Assembly: GCF_022179325.1 (NCBI RefSeq) | Contig: NZ_BPQQ01000081.1 | Coordinates: 1 to 52,139 of the forward strand | Source: Methylobacterium isbiliense | GTDB lineage: Bacteria; Pseudomonadota; Alphaproteobacteria; Rhizobiales; Beijerinckiaceae | DNA: 52,139 bases | Reading direction: 5' to 3' | Shown: positions 9,247 to 22,716 of the stretch, piece by piece | Layout of the letters: each line of letters starts with the position of its first letter | Position numbering within the stretch: the stretch's first letter is position 1 | Translations under genes and position numbers: made by a program | Notes under the pieces: model-generated | Database searches by the model: none | The model's input: the letters and a program-made list of their open reading frames with translations, nothing else | What the model was told of the DNA's origin: nothing

Positions 9247-11663
9247 TGACGGTGCATCAGTCCACCCGCGCATTCGGCTACGAGGCATTTCTCGCGGTCC
9301 ACCAGCGCAAGGAGGTGCTGCGCTTCATCGCCTGCGGCTCGGTCGACGACGGCAAGTCGACCCTGATCGGGCGCCTGCTGCACGACACCAAGCAGATCTT
9401 CGACGATCAGGTGAGCGCGCTGGAGCGCGACTCGCGCCGCCACGGCACGCGCGGGGGCGAGATCGACCTCGCGCTCCTCGTCGACGGCCTGCAGGCCGAG
9501 CGCGAGCAGGGCATCACCATCGACGTCGCCTACCGGTTCTTCTCGACCGAGCGGCGCTCCTTCATCGTCGCCGACACCCCCGGCCACGAGCAGTACACCC
9601 GCAACATGGCGACCGGCGCCTCGACGGCCGACGTCGCGGTGCTGCTGGTCGATGCCCGCAAGGGCCTGAGCCGACAGACGCGGCGCCACGCGCTGCTCGT
9701 CTCGATGCTGGGCATCCGGCGCGTGCTGCTCGCCGTCAACAAGATGGACCTGATCGGCTGGTCGCAGGACCGGTTCGAGGCGATCGCCGCCGCCTTCTCG
9801 GATTTCGCGCAGCCGCTCGGCTTCACCGACGTCACGGCGATCCCGCTCTCGGCGGCCAACGGCGACAACGTCGTGCTGCCCGGCGCGGCCGCGCCCTGGT
9901 ATGCCGGCCCGCCGCTGCTGCAATACCTCGAAGAGGTGCCGACCCATGTCGAGGAGGAGGCCGCGCCCTTCCGCATGGCGGTGCAGTGGGTGAACCGGCC
10001 GAACCCGGATTTCCGCGGCTTCTCCGGGCGGATCGCCTCCGGGCGGGTGGCGCCGGGCGACCCCGTGACGGTGCTCCCCTCCGGCCGCTCCTCCAGCATC
10101 GCCCGCATCGTCACGGCGGATGGCGACCTCGACGGCGCGATCGCCGGCCAGTCGGTGACGCTGGTGCTCGCCGACGAGGTCGACGCCTCGCGCGGCAGCG
10201 TGATCGCGGCGGCCGGCGCGCCGCCGCGCGTGACCGAGCGGCTCGCCGTGCGCCTGTTCTGGGTGCGCGAGGGCGACCTGACGCCCGGCGCGACGCTGCT
10301 CGCCAAGGTCGGCACCGTGACGGCGAACGCCGTCGTCGAGAGCATCCGCAGCCGCATCGATCCCGAGACCGGGCAGTCGGAGGCGGCCGACCGGCTCGCC
10401 GTCAACGACATCGGCGAGGTCACGCTCAGCCTCGACCGGGCGGTCGCGGTCGATCCCTACCGCGAGAACCGGGACACCGGCAGCCTGATCCTGATCGACC
10501 GGGAGACCACCGACACGGCGGCCCTCGGCCTCGTCCAGGCCCCTGCGGTGAATGCGCCTGCGGCAAGGTCGTCCGACGCCCCGGCGGCCGAGGCGGCGCG
10601 TTCCGAGCCGCAGCGCGGCGGCCTCTTGTCCGGGATCCGCCGGCTGTTCGGCGCCAGGAGCCTCGCGCTGCTGGCCGGGGCGGCGCTGCTGGCCGGCGCG
10701 GCGCCGTCGCCGGTCCAGGCCCAGAAGGTCCTGCTCAACGTCTCGTACGATCCCACGCGCGAGCTCTACCGGGCCATCGACGCCGCCTTCGCGGCCGAGT
10801 GGAAGCAGAAGACCGGCGAGACGCTGACGGTGCGCGCCTCGCACGGCGGCTCGGGCGCGCAGGCCCGCGCGGTGATCGACGGGCTCCCCGCCGACGTCGT
10901 GACCCTGGCGCTCGCCAGCGACATCGACGCCATCGCCGCCCGCTCCAAGAAGATCCCGGCCGACTGGCAGACGCGCCTGCCCTACAACTCGACGCCCTAC
11001 ACCTCGACCATCGTCTTCCTGGTCCGCCAGGGCAACCCGAAGGGCATCAAGGACTGGGACGACCTCGTGAAGCCGGGGATCCAGGTGATCACGCCGAACC
11101 CGAAGACCTCGGGCGGCGCGCGCTGGAACTACCTCGCGGCCTATGCCTACGGCCTCGCGCAGAACGGCAACGACGACGAGAAGGCGCGCGCCTTCGTGGG
11201 CGCCCTGTTCAAGAACGTGCCGGTGCTCGACACCGGCGCGCGCGGCTCGACGACGACGTTCGTCCAGCGCGGCATCGGCGACGTGCTGATCGCCTGGGAG
11301 AACGAGGCCTTCCTGGCCGACGAGGAATTCGGCAAGGGCAAGTTCGACATCGTCGTGCCCTCGCTCTCGATCCTGGCCGAGCCGCCGGTGACGATCGTGG
11401 ACGGCAACGTCGACCAGAAGGGCACCCGCGCGGCCGCCGAGGCCTACCTGCAGTTCCTCTACACGCCGCGCGCTCAGGCGATCATCGCCAAGCACTTCTA
11501 CCGCCCGCGCGACGAATCGGCCGCCGCCAAGGAGGACCTCGCGCGCTTCCCGAAGCTGAAGCTCGTCACCATCGACGGCGCGTTCGGCGGCTGGGCCAAG
11601 GCGCAGAAGACGCATTTCGACGACGGCGGCGTCTTCGATTCGCTCCTGAAGGCACGTCAATGA
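9246..11663 (+). CDS. cysN: CysN GTPase fused in frame to a sulfate-binding protein
   Basis: One uninterrupted frame of 805 residues. Residues 1 to about 434 are CysN, the regulatory GTPase of ATP sulfurylase: P-loop GSVDDGKS (31-38), then [16 protein letters not shown], and beta-barrel domains ending at [10 protein letters not shown] near 420. A linker rich in Ala and Pro follows (about 435-460). A signal-peptide-like segment spans 461-492 ([11 protein letters not shown], hydrophobic core, SPVQA). Then comes a full sulfate-binding protein to 805: [39 protein letters not shown] and [10 protein letters not shown]. There is no stop between the parts. Possible internal starts are GTG 10548 and TTG 10626, both with poor ribosome-binding sites. 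Either a true fusion, a lost stop, or an assembly error is possible. It overlaps cysT by four bases. Confidence 0.88.
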   Translation: MTVHQSTRAFGYEAFLAVHQRKEVLRFIACGSVDDGKSTLIGRLLHDTKQIFDDQVSALERDSRRHGTRGGEIDLALLVDGLQAEREQGITIDVAYRFFSTERRSFIVADTPGHEQYTRNMATGASTADVAVLLVDARKGLSRQTRRHALLVSMLGIRRVLLAVNKMDLIGWSQDRFEAIAAAFSDFAQPLGFTDVTAIPLSAANGDNVVLPGAAAPWYAGPPLLQYLEEVPTHVEEEAAPFRMAVQWVNRPNPDFRGFSGRIASGRVAPGDPVTVLPSGRSSSIARIVTADGDLDGAIAGQSVTLVLADEVDASRGSVIAAAGAPPRVTERLAVRLFWVREGDLTPGATLLAKVGTVTANAVVESIRSRIDPETGQSEAADRLAVNDIGEVTLSLDRAVAVDPYRENRDTGSLILIDRETTDTAALGLVQAPAVNAPAARSSDAPAAEAARSEPQRGGLLSGIRRLFGARSLALLAGAALLAGAAPSPVQAQKVLLNVSYDPTRELYRAIDAAFAAEWKQKTGETLTVRASHGGSGAQARAVIDGLPADVVTLALASDIDAIAARSKKIPADWQTRLPYNSTPYTSTIVFLVRQGNPKGIKDWDDLVKPGIQVITPNPKTSGGARWNYLAAYAYGLAQNGNDDEKARAFVGALFKNVPVLDTGARGSTTTFVQRGIGDVLIAWENEAFLADEEFGKGKFDIVVPSLSILAEPPVTIVDGNVDQKGTRAAAEAYLQFLYTPRAQAIIAKHFYRPRDESAAAKEDLARFPKLKLVTIDGAFGGWAKAQKTHFDDGGVFDSLLKARQ
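10626..11663 (+). other. sulfate-binding protein module inside the cysN frame
   Basis: Periplasmic solute-binding partner of the CysTWA sulfate ABC importer. If translation starts independently at TTG 10626, the product is about 345 residues: a short basic lead ([11 protein letters not shown]), a hydrophobic core, a VQA-Q signal-peptidase site, and a mature protein of about 313 residues, the usual Sbp length. Family motifs are strong ([45 protein letters not shown]). An internal start would give the cell a free binding protein, but would not stop CysN translation from running into it. Listed separately so that the transporter's binding protein is not overlooked. Confidence 0.6.
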
Positions 11664-12538
11664 GCGGGGCCGCGGCCCTCGGCCTGCCGGTCCGGGCCGC
11701 CTCGCGCCGGCGCTTCCGCCGGCCGAGCGCCATGCCCGGCTTCCGTCTCACCTTCGGCTTCGCCGTCGCCTATCTCAGCCTCATCGTGCTGATCCCGCTC
11801 GCGGTGCTGCTCCTGCGGGCCTCGGCGCTCGGGCCGTCCGGCCTGTGGGACCTCGTCACCGACAGCCGCAACCTCGCGGCGCTCAAGACCTCCTTCGGCC
11901 TGTCGCTCGCGGCCGCGGCCATCGACGCGGTGTTCGGCCTGCTGATCGCCTGGGTGCTCACCCGCTACACCTTCCCCGGGCGCCGGCTGATCGACGCGCT
12001 GGTCGACCTGCCCTTCGCCCTGCCCACCGCCGTGGCGGGCATCTGCCTCGCCACCCTGTATTCGGGCAACGGCTGGCTCGGCGCGCCGCTGGAGGCGCTC
12101 GGCCTCAAGGTCGCCTACACGCCGCTCGGCATCCTGGTGGCGCTGGTCTTCGTCGGCCTGCCCTTCTGCGTGCGCACGGTGCAGCCCCTCATCGCCGAGA
12201 TCGACCGGTCGAGCGAGGAGGCGGCTGCGATCCTGGGCGCCTCCCGCGCCCGGGCGCTCGCCACCGTGATCCTGCCGCCGCTGATCCCGGCGGTGCTCAC
12301 GGGCTTCGCGCTCGCCTTCGCGCGCGCGGTCGGCGAGTACGGCTCGGTGATCTTCGTCGCCGGCAACCTGCCCTACGTCTCGGAGATCGCGCCGCTCCTG
12401 ATCGTGATCAAGCTGGAGGAGTTCAACTACACGGGCGCCACCGCCATCGCGGCCGTGATGCTGCTGATGTCCTTCGGGGCGCTGCTCGCGATCAACCTGA
12501 TCCAGGATTTCAGCCGCCGCAGGTTCGGCCATGTCTAG
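11660..12538 (+). CDS. cysT: sulfate ABC transporter permease CysT
   Basis: Inner-membrane permease of the sulfate/thiosulfate importer. About six hydrophobic helices are visible after an Arg-rich cytoplasmic lead (residues 1-30), beginning with [21 protein letters not shown]. The EAA loop that contacts the ATPase is present ([19 protein letters not shown], about two-thirds along). Length is 292 residues. Its ATG lies inside the stop codon of the preceding gene (ATGA at 11660-11663) and its end overlaps cysW by eight bases, so the three frames are tightly coupled. Pairs with CysW to form the channel. Confidence 0.93.
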   Translation: MSGAAALGLPVRAASRRRFRRPSAMPGFRLTFGFAVAYLSLIVLIPLAVLLLRASALGPSGLWDLVTDSRNLAALKTSFGLSLAAAAIDAVFGLLIAWVLTRYTFPGRRLIDALVDLPFALPTAVAGICLATLYSGNGWLGAPLEALGLKVAYTPLGILVALVFVGLPFCVRTVQPLIAEIDRSSEEAAAILGASRARALATVILPPLIPAVLTGFALAFARAVGEYGSVIFVAGNLPYVSEIAPLLIVIKLEEFNYTGATAIAAVMLLMSFGALLAINLIQDFSRRRFGHV

Positions 12539-13412
12539 TCCGGCCATGTCCAGCCCGTCCCTCCCGGCCGCGCCGCACGCCGCCCTCACGGAGCCGAAGG
12601 GGGTGCGCGTCCTGCTCATCGCCACCGCCATCGGCTTCCTGGCGCTCTTCCTGCTGCTGCCGCTCGCGGTGGTGTTCGCGGAGGCGCTAAGCAAGGGCCT
12701 CGGCAATTACCTCGCGACCTTCGCGGAGCCCGACGCGCAGGCGGCCATCCGCCTGACGCTCCTCGTGGCCCTAATCTCGGTGCCGCTCAACGTGGTGTTC
12801 GGCATCGCGGCCTCCTGGGCCATCGCCAAGTTCGACTTCCGCGGCCGCAACCTCCTCATCACGCTGATCGACCTGCCCTTCTCGGTCTCGCCGGTGGTGG
12901 CCGGGCTGATCTACGTGCTGATCTTCGGCTCGCAGGGCGTGCTCGGGCCGTTCCTGCAGCGCCACGGCATCGAGATCATCTTCGCGGTGCCGGGCATCGT
13001 GCTGGCGACGGTGTTCGTCACCTTCCCGTTCGTGGCGCGCGAGTTGATCCCCCTGATGCAGGATCAGGGCACCACGGACGAGGAGGCCGCGTTAACCCTC
13101 GGGGCGAGCCCCTGGCGGGTCTTCCTCACCGTGACGCTGCCCAACATCAAGTGGGCGCTTCTGTACGGCGTACTCCTGTGCAACGCCCGGGCGATGGGCG
13201 AGTTCGGCGCTGTCTCCGTGGTCTCGGGCCGGATCCGGGGCCTCACCAACACCATGCCGCTTCACGTCGAGATTTTGTACAATGAATACAACTACGTCGC
13301 GGCTTTCGGGATCGCCTCTCTCCTGGCGCTCCTGGCCCTCGTCACCCTGGCGGGCAAGACCTTCCTCGAATGGCGCCACGCCGACGCCCTCGCCGGGCGG
13401 GGCGCGCACTGA
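12531..13412 (+). CDS. cysW: sulfate ABC transporter permease CysW
   Basis: Second permease of the sulfate importer. It has six predicted membrane helices, the first in [22 protein letters not shown], and the EAA loop [21 protein letters not shown]. The sequence [22 protein letters not shown] is typical of CysW. Length is 293 residues from the ATG at 12531; a second in-frame ATG at 12546 is also possible. The gene starts eight bases inside cysT and stops one base before cysA. Confidence 0.93.
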   Translation: MSSPAMSSPSLPAAPHAALTEPKGVRVLLIATAIGFLALFLLLPLAVVFAEALSKGLGNYLATFAEPDAQAAIRLTLLVALISVPLNVVFGIAASWAIAKFDFRGRNLLITLIDLPFSVSPVVAGLIYVLIFGSQGVLGPFLQRHGIEIIFAVPGIVLATVFVTFPFVARELIPLMQDQGTTDEEAALTLGASPWRVFLTVTLPNIKWALLYGVLLCNARAMGEFGAVSVVSGRIRGLTNTMPLHVEILYNEYNYVAAFGIASLLALLALVTLAGKTFLEWRHADALAGRGAH

Positions 13413-13413
13413 G

Positions 13414-14547
<1,134 letters not shown>

Positions 14548-14589
14548 GCGCGCTGCCGGAAGGCCCGCCCCAGGCCGCGTGTCGCCCGG

Positions 14590-15918
14590 TCAGGCGGCCT
14601 CGGCCGCCCAGCGGCCGGCATCCGGCTGCCGGCCGATCAGCGCGAGGCCGTGCGCGATCGACTCGAACTGGTCCGAGGTCGCGACGCGCCCGGCGCCGAA
14701 GCGGTCCACGAACAGGGCGCGGATCGCCGGGACGAAGGATGTCCCGCCGGTGAGGAAGACCTGATCGATGGCCCCGGGGGCGAGGCCGGCGGCGGCCAGC
14801 GCCTGATCCACCGCCGCTGCGATCCGGGCGATGTCCGGGGCGATCAGGGCGTCGAACGTCGCCCGGGTGAGGGTGCCGGTCACCTCGACGTCGGTCCCCG
14901 CGCCCCGGAACGACAGCTCGGCGCTCGGCGCCCCCGAGAGCGCGACCTTGGTGGCCGAGACCGCCTGGTAGAGCGCGAAGCCGAGATCGTGCTCGATCAG
15001 CGTGATGAAGCGCTCCAGCGGCGCCGGGTCGAGGGCCACGCCCGCGAGGTCCTGCAGCTCTTTGAGGTCGCCCGACCACTTCATCAGGGCGAGCTGGTGC
15101 CAGCGCGACAGGCTGGCGAAGTAATGCGCCGGCAGCGGCAGGATCTTGTCGCCCATCGAGCGGTAGCTGCCGCCCTTGCCGAGATGCGGCGCGACGAGGT
15201 GGTCGACGATGCGCGCATCGAAGGTGTCGCCCGCGATCCCGAGGCCGCTATGGCCGAGCGGCGTCGCGCCGAGGCGCCCGTCGGCGCCGCGCGCGAAGCG
15301 CATCACCGAGAAATCGCTGGTGCCGCCGCCGAAATCCGCGATCAGCACCGTGGCCTCGGCCTCCAGGCGCCGGGCGTAGAAGAAGGCGGCGCCGACCGGC
15401 TCGTAGGCGTAGAGCGCGTCGCGCACGCCGAGCCGCGCGAGGGCCCCGGCGTAGCGGCGCATCGCCAGCGCGTCGTCGGGAGTGCGGCCGACGAACCGCA
15501 CCGGGCGGCCGACCACCACCCGGCTTCCCGCGAGGTCGAGCCCGCCGGCATCCTGCACCAGCGTGCGCAGGAAGGCGGCGAGCAGGTCCTCGAAGGCGAA
15601 GCGGTCGCGGAAGATGCGGGTCTCGCGAAAGGCGCCGCTCGCCGCGAAGCTCTTGAAGGACTGGATGAAGCGCAGCCCGGGATGCCCTTCGAGGAAGGCC
15701 TCGACCGCGAAGGGGCCGCCCGCCATGCGGGTGCGGGCGCTCAGGCCCCGGCCCTCCTGCCAGAAGGCGAGGGCCGACAGGTAGACGGCGTGCTGCGCGT
15801 CGCGGTGGCGGAACCGCACGGCCTCGACGCGGCCCTCGGCGTCGGCGAGCGCCACCACGGTGTTGGTCGTGCCGAAATCGATCCCGATCGACACGGGAGA
15901 GGTCTGCGGGCCGGGCAT
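14590..15918 (-). CDS. Hsp70-family ATPase (YegD-like)
   Basis: Actin-fold ATPase related to DnaK but about 442 residues long, so the canonical substrate-binding domain and lid are absent. ATP-binding motifs are visible: phosphate-1 GIDFGTTNTVVALAD near residue 10, phosphate-2 IADFGGGTSDFSVM near 200, and the adenosine motif VFLTGGTSFVPAIRALF near 400. Members of this group have no settled function. The ATG at 15918 (MPGPQTSPVS) gives a typical start; the same frame is open far upstream to 17358, but that stretch lies over two other genes. It is convergent with cysA. Confidence 0.88.
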   Translation of the reverse strand: MPGPQTSPVSIGIDFGTTNTVVALADAEGRVEAVRFRHRDAQHAVYLSALAFWQEGRGLSARTRMAGGPFAVEAFLEGHPGLRFIQSFKSFAASGAFRETRIFRDRFAFEDLLAAFLRTLVQDAGGLDLAGSRVVVGRPVRFVGRTPDDALAMRRYAGALARLGVRDALYAYEPVGAAFFYARRLEAEATVLIADFGGGTSDFSVMRFARGADGRLGATPLGHSGLGIAGDTFDARIVDHLVAPHLGKGGSYRSMGDKILPLPAHYFASLSRWHQLALMKWSGDLKELQDLAGVALDPAPLERFITLIEHDLGFALYQAVSATKVALSGAPSAELSFRGAGTDVEVTGTLTRATFDALIAPDIARIAAAVDQALAAAGLAPGAIDQVFLTGGTSFVPAIRALFVDRFGAGRVATSDQFESIAHGLALIGRQPDAGRWAAEAA

Positions 15919-15980
15919 CGTGACCTTGGCTGTCGGGGAGAGGGAGGGGGCGCTGCTCCTCGGGCCGGAGCGCCGCGCCG

Positions 15981-16616
15981 TCAAGCCGCCGGGGCCGGTC
16001 CGTCGCCGACCACGCGTGCGACCTCCCAGCGCAGCACCGGCAGCAGCTCCGCCTCGAACCAGGGGTGGCGCCGCAGCCAGCCGCCGTTTCGCCAGGACGG
16101 GTGGGGCAGCGGCAGCACCCGGGGGCGGCGCGGCTCCGCCAGCAGCGTGCGCCAGCGCGCCACCGTCCCGGTGAGCCCGTCGGGCGAGCGCCCGAGATGC
16201 CAGTGCTGCGCGTAGAGGCCGATGACGAGGATCAGGTCCAGGTCCGGCAGCCCGGCGAGGAGCCGCGCCCGCCACGTCTCGGCGCATTCCCGCCGCGGCG
16301 GCAGATCCCCGCCCGTGGCATGGTGGCCGGGAAAGCAGGCGCCCATCGGCAGGATGGCGATCCGGGTGGAATCGTAGAAGGTCGCCGCGTCGAGGCCGAG
16401 CCATGCGCGCAGCCGGTGGCCGGACGGATCCTGGAACGGGATGCCGCTGCGCCACGCGCGGTGGCCGGGCGCTTGGCTCGCGATGCACAGCCGTGCGGTG
16501 GCGCTGCCCTGCACGATCGGCCGCGGCGCGACCGGCAGGGGAGGGCCGTGCCGCGGCGCCTCGGCGCACAGGCGGCAGGCACGGATCGCCGCCGCGCTCT
16601 CCGCGAAGTCGCTCAT
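15981..16616 (-). CDS. uracil-DNA glycosylase superfamily protein
   Basis: Member of the UDG superfamily (PF03167 type), 211 residues. Recognisable parts are an N-terminal CRLC pair, IASQAPGHRAWRSGIPFQDPSG (the catalytic-loop region), LPMGACFPGH, LILVIGLYAQHW, and the C-terminal HPSW motif in PLPHPSWRN. The N-terminal cysteines recall iron-sulfur UDGs, but only one CxxC pair is seen, so cluster binding is doubtful. DNA repair of uracil is the family role; some members act on other substrates. It is separated from the Hsp70-like gene by 62 bp and may share its transcript. Confidence 0.85.
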   Translation of the reverse strand: MSDFAESAAAIRACRLCAEAPRHGPPLPVAPRPIVQGSATARLCIASQAPGHRAWRSGIPFQDPSGHRLRAWLGLDAATFYDSTRIAILPMGACFPGHHATGGDLPPRRECAETWRARLLAGLPDLDLILVIGLYAQHWHLGRSPDGLTGTVARWRTLLAEPRRPRVLPLPHPSWRNGGWLRRHPWFEAELLPVLRWEVARVVGDGPAPAA

Positions 16617-16630
16617 CGCGGCGACCGCAT

Positions 16631-16658
16631 AAAAAAAGAAGCGCGGCGGGGGCCGCGC
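16631..16658 (-). terminator. rho-independent terminator of the molybdenum hydroxylase genes
   Basis: On the minus strand, a perfect 7-bp stem (GCGCGGC / GCCGCGC) with a 4-base loop at 16641-16658 is followed by a T-rich tract (complement of the A-run at 16631-16640). It lies 69 bp past the stop of the molybdopterin subunit and just before the UDG-family gene, so it separates those two units. Confidence 0.8.
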
Positions 16659-16727
16659 TCTCGAAGGTGTCGAAACGTCTGGAGTGCCATCGGTGTCGCA
16701 CGGACCCGGAAGCGTGGCGGTGCGCTG

Positions 16728-18932
16728 TCACACACCGCGCAGCGCCGCGAGATCGAGCGGCAGCGAGCGCAGCCGCTGGCCGGTCGCCGCGAAGATCGCG
16801 TTGGAGATCGCGGGTGCCAGCACCGGCACGCCCGGCTCGCCGATGCCGGTCGGGGCCGCGGTCGAGGGGACGATGTGCACTTCGACCACCGGCATCTCGC
16901 TCATCCGGGTCGGCTCGTAGGCGTCGAAGTTCGTCTCCTGCACCGCGCCGTCCTTGAAGGTGATGCGGTTGCGCAGCACCGCCGAGAGGGCGAAGCCGAC
17001 CGCTCCCTCGACCTGCGCCCGGATCACGTCCGGGTTGACCGCCACGCCGACATCCACCGCCGCGACGATGCGGCTGACCGTCACCTTGCCGGCCTCGGCC
17101 GTCACGTCGGCCACCATCGCCACGTAGGAGCCGAAGCTTTCGTGCGCGGCCACGCCGAGCCCCTGCCCGGGCTTGGCCTGCCGCCCGGCCCAGCCCGCCT
17201 TGTCGGCCGCCAGCCGCAGGGCCGCCGAGAGCCGCGGCGCCTTCTGCAGCAGGGAGAGCCGGTACTCCACCGGATCCCGGCCGGCCGCGTGGGCGATCTC
17301 GTCGATGAACACCTCCATCGCCTGCGCGGTGTGCGAGTGGCCGACCGAGCGCCACCACAGCACCGGCACCGCGTCGCGCACGTTGTGCACCTCGAAGCGA
17401 TAGACCGGCAGCGCGTAGGGCGTGTCCGCCGCGCCCTCGACGGTGGTCGCGTCGACCCCGTTCCTGACCATCATCGCCTCCATCGGCGTGCCGATCAGGA
17501 TCGACTTGCCGACGATGCTGTGCTCCCAGCCGGTGATCCCGCCCTGGGCGTCAAGCCCGGCGCGGATGCGGTGGTAGGCCGCCGGCCGGTAGTAGCCGCC
17601 GGTGATGTCGTCCTCGCGGGTCCAGACGAGGTGGATCGGGTTCTTCTCCCCCGTGGCCTTCAGCACCGCGGCGGCCTCCGCGATGTAGTCGGCCGAGGAG
17701 GTCGCCCGCCGCCCGAAGGAGCCGCCGGCCCACAGGGTGTTGATGCGGATCCTGTCCGGCGTGGTGCCGAGGATCTGCGCCGTCACCGCCTGCTCGATGG
17801 TCTGGAACTGCGAGCCGGCATGGATCAGGTAGCCGTCGCCGCTCTTCTCGATCGTGGCGTTGAGGGGCTCCATCGGGGCGTGGGCCAGGAACGGGAAGCT
17901 GAACTCGGCCTCCAGCACCTTCGCGGCGTTCTTGATGCCGGCCGCGGCATCGCCCTGGCGGGACGCGACGAGGCCGGGCTTTGCGGCGAGCGCCCTGTAG
18001 GCGGCGAGCTGCGCGTCCGAGGAGCGCCTGTCGGCGCCCGCCTCGTCCCAGGCGAGCACCAGCGCCTCGCGGCCCTTCATGGCCGACCACGTGTCGCGGG
18101 CGACGACGGCGACGCCGCTCGGGATCCGCACAACGTCGACCACGCCCCGGACCTTGCGGGCCGCCGCGTCGTCCACGCTCCTGAGCGTTGCGCCGAAGCG
18201 CGGCGCGCGCGCCACCACGGCGGTGAGCTGGTTCGGCCGGCGCACGTCGAGGGCATAGACGGCGCGGCCCGTGGTCTTGGCTTCTGAGTCGAGACGCGGC
18301 AGCGTGGTGCCGATCAGCCGCCACTCGCCCGGCTCCTTCAGGCGCGGATTCTCCGGCACCGGCTGGGCGGCGGCCGCCGCCGCGAAGGGGCCGAAGCGGG
18401 ATTCCCGGCCCGTCCGGGCGTGGCGCAGCACGCCCTTCTCCACCGTGATCTCGCCGGCCGGCACCGTCCACTCGGCGGCGGCGGCCGCGACCAGCATGGC
18501 GCGGGCGGCCGCACCCGCCTTGCGCAGCTGGATCCAGGAATTGGCCACGGCGGTCGAGCCGCCGGTGCCCTGGATCGGCCCGAAGGCGAGGTTCGCGTAG
18601 AGCGAGGCGTCGGCGGGCGCGAAGGCGGCGCGCATCTGGCTCCAGTCGGCGTCGAGTTCCTCGGCCACGATGGTGGCGAGCCCGGTCGTGTTGCCCTGGC
18701 CCATGTCGAGATGCTTGATCAGCACCGTGACGCTGTCGTCCGGGGCGATGCGCACGAAGGCGTTGGGCTGGGTCGGAACCTTCGAGAAGTCGGGCGCCCC
18801 GGCGGCGCGGGCCTTCGTGCCGGGCAGGTCGAGGTGGAAGCCGACCACCAGGGCGCCGCCGACGGTGGCGGCCCCGGCCAGGAAGGCGCGGCGGGAGGGC
18901 ACGGGCGCAGGCGCGCGCAGGGCGTGGAACAT
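16728..18932 (-). CDS. molybdenum hydroxylase large subunit, IorB type
   Basis: Molybdopterin-binding subunit of the xanthine dehydrogenase family, closest in layout to isoquinoline 1-oxidoreductase beta or periplasmic aldehyde oxidases. It begins with a Tat signal (SRRAFLAGAATVGG, near residue 12), so it works in the periplasm. Family parts include HLDMGQGNTTGLATIVAEE, FGPIQGTGGSTAVANSW, LWAGGSFGRRATSSADY, PVLWWRSVGHSHTAQAMEVF and, near the end, GIGEPGVPVLAPAISNAIFA, with the conserved catalytic Glu in GEPGVP. Length is 734 residues. The gene starts 14 bp after its [2Fe-2S] partner. No FAD subunit, cytochrome c or molybdenum-insertion gene is adjacent. Confidence 0.9.
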   Translation of the reverse strand: MFHALRAPAPVPSRRAFLAGAATVGGALVVGFHLDLPGTKARAAGAPDFSKVPTQPNAFVRIAPDDSVTVLIKHLDMGQGNTTGLATIVAEELDADWSQMRAAFAPADASLYANLAFGPIQGTGGSTAVANSWIQLRKAGAAARAMLVAAAAAEWTVPAGEITVEKGVLRHARTGRESRFGPFAAAAAAQPVPENPRLKEPGEWRLIGTTLPRLDSEAKTTGRAVYALDVRRPNQLTAVVARAPRFGATLRSVDDAAARKVRGVVDVVRIPSGVAVVARDTWSAMKGREALVLAWDEAGADRRSSDAQLAAYRALAAKPGLVASRQGDAAAGIKNAAKVLEAEFSFPFLAHAPMEPLNATIEKSGDGYLIHAGSQFQTIEQAVTAQILGTTPDRIRINTLWAGGSFGRRATSSADYIAEAAAVLKATGEKNPIHLVWTREDDITGGYYRPAAYHRIRAGLDAQGGITGWEHSIVGKSILIGTPMEAMMVRNGVDATTVEGAADTPYALPVYRFEVHNVRDAVPVLWWRSVGHSHTAQAMEVFIDEIAHAAGRDPVEYRLSLLQKAPRLSAALRLAADKAGWAGRQAKPGQGLGVAAHESFGSYVAMVADVTAEAGKVTVSRIVAAVDVGVAVNPDVIRAQVEGAVGFALSAVLRNRITFKDGAVQETNFDAYEPTRMSEMPVVEVHIVPSTAAPTGIGEPGVPVLAPAISNAIFAATGQRLRSLPLDLAALRGV

Positions 18933-18946
18933 GGGCGGCCTCCGGC

Positions 18947-19402
18947 TCAGGCGAGAGAACGGGCGGCGTCGTGGACGGCCGCCTTGATGCGTTGATAGGT
19001 GCCGCAGCGGCAGATGTTGCCGTCGAGCGCGCCCGCGATGTCGGCGTCGCTCGGCGCCTTGTTTTCGGACAGGAGCCCGATCGCCGACATGATCTGGCCG
19101 GACTGGCAATAGCCGCACTGCACCACGTCGAGCTTGCGCCACGCGGCCTGGACCGCCTCCGCGACCCGGCCCGAGACGCCCTCGATGGTGGTGATCTTGG
19201 CCTCGGCCACGTCGCCGATGCGCGTCTGGCAGGCGCGGGCGGGCTGGCCGTCGACATGCACCGTGCAGGCGCCGCATTGCGCGATGCCGCAGCCGTACTT
19301 GGTGCCGGTCAGGTTGAGGTGATCTCGGATCGCCCAGAGGAGCGGCATGTCGGGGTCGGCATCGACCTCGTGGGTCGTGCCATTGACGGTCAGCTTCGGC
19401 AT
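18947..19402 (-). CDS. [2Fe-2S] subunit of molybdenum hydroxylase, IorA type
   Basis: Small electron-transfer subunit carrying two [2Fe-2S] clusters. The plant-ferredoxin-type cluster is in [17 protein letters not shown] with a fourth Cys in ARACQTR. The second, four-helix cluster uses [11 protein letters not shown] and [12 protein letters not shown]. Length is 151 residues, normal for the family. The ATG at 19402 ([13 protein letters not shown]) is the natural start; the frame runs on to 19621 without family similarity. It is the first gene of the two-gene unit and is divergent from the histidine kinase at 19683. Confidence 0.93.
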   Translation of the reverse strand: MPKLTVNGTTHEVDADPDMPLLWAIRDHLNLTGTKYGCGIAQCGACTVHVDGQPARACQTRIGDVAEAKITTIEGVSGRVAEAVQAAWRKLDVVQCGYCQSGQIMSAIGLLSENKAPSDADIAGALDGNICRCGTYQRIKAAVHDAARSLA

Positions 19403-19456
19403 CGCGGTCTCCGACGAGAGGCGGGGCGACAGGCTGGCGCCGCTCCAGCCTGCCAG

Positions 19457-19472
19457 GGTGTGGCGCCACACC
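19457..19472. promoter_or_regulatory. perfect 16-bp palindrome, possible operator
   Basis: GGTGTGGC-GCCACACC with no spacer, inside the 280-bp divergent region between the molybdenum hydroxylase genes and the histidine kinase. It lies 55 bp upstream of the [2Fe-2S] subunit start. Such a site suits a dimeric repressor or activator, but no regulator gene is adjacent and no -10/-35 pair is clear. Confidence 0.4.
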
Positions 19473-19682
19473 TGCCATCCGCGCAAGCCGGGCCGGTGTG
19501 CGCTGCCGCACATCCGGGGCGCGCCCGCCGCGGCTTCGGGGGAGGGCGGGGCGATCGCGCGCAATTCGCGCCTTCGGGGCAGGGCAACCTTAACAATTTT
19601 CCGCAACGCTCCGGCTTCCATCCGCCTGTTCAGGCCGCGCGAGACCCGTGCCGGCGTCCAGGGAGCGGCACGACCTCACCCC

Positions 19683-21224
<1,542 letters not shown>

Positions 21225-21291
21225 GCGCCGCGCCCGGCGATCGCCTGCGTTCTCCTGCGGGCCGCTTGCCCGGCCCCGTGCCCGGGACTAG

Positions 21292-22578
<1,287 letters not shown>

Positions 22579-22616
22579 ACGCGGACGACCCCGGGCCTCG
22601 GCCCTCAAGGAATCCC

Positions 22617-22645
22617 TTGACCGCCCCGGGGAACCGTCCTATCTG
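22617..22645 (+). promoter_or_regulatory. promoter of tRNA-Gln
   Basis: TTGACC (22617-22622) and TATCTG (22640-22645) separated by exactly 17 bases, in the gap between the aminotransferase and the tRNA. The expected transcript would start near 22652, leaving a 5' leader of about 65 bases to be removed by RNase P at 22717. Confidence 0.65.
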
Positions 22646-22716
22646 CACCGCACCCGAGCCGACCGCATCACGGTCAGCCCGCCGGTCGGGTCGCCTGCGC
22701 GAGCGCGGCGTCCTGG

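Noticed and set aside
14590-17358. 922-codon minus-strand frame continuing upstream of the Hsp70-like gene
   Set aside because: Only residues from the ATG at 15918 match a family; the rest overlaps the UDG-family gene and the molybdenum hydroxylase in another frame.
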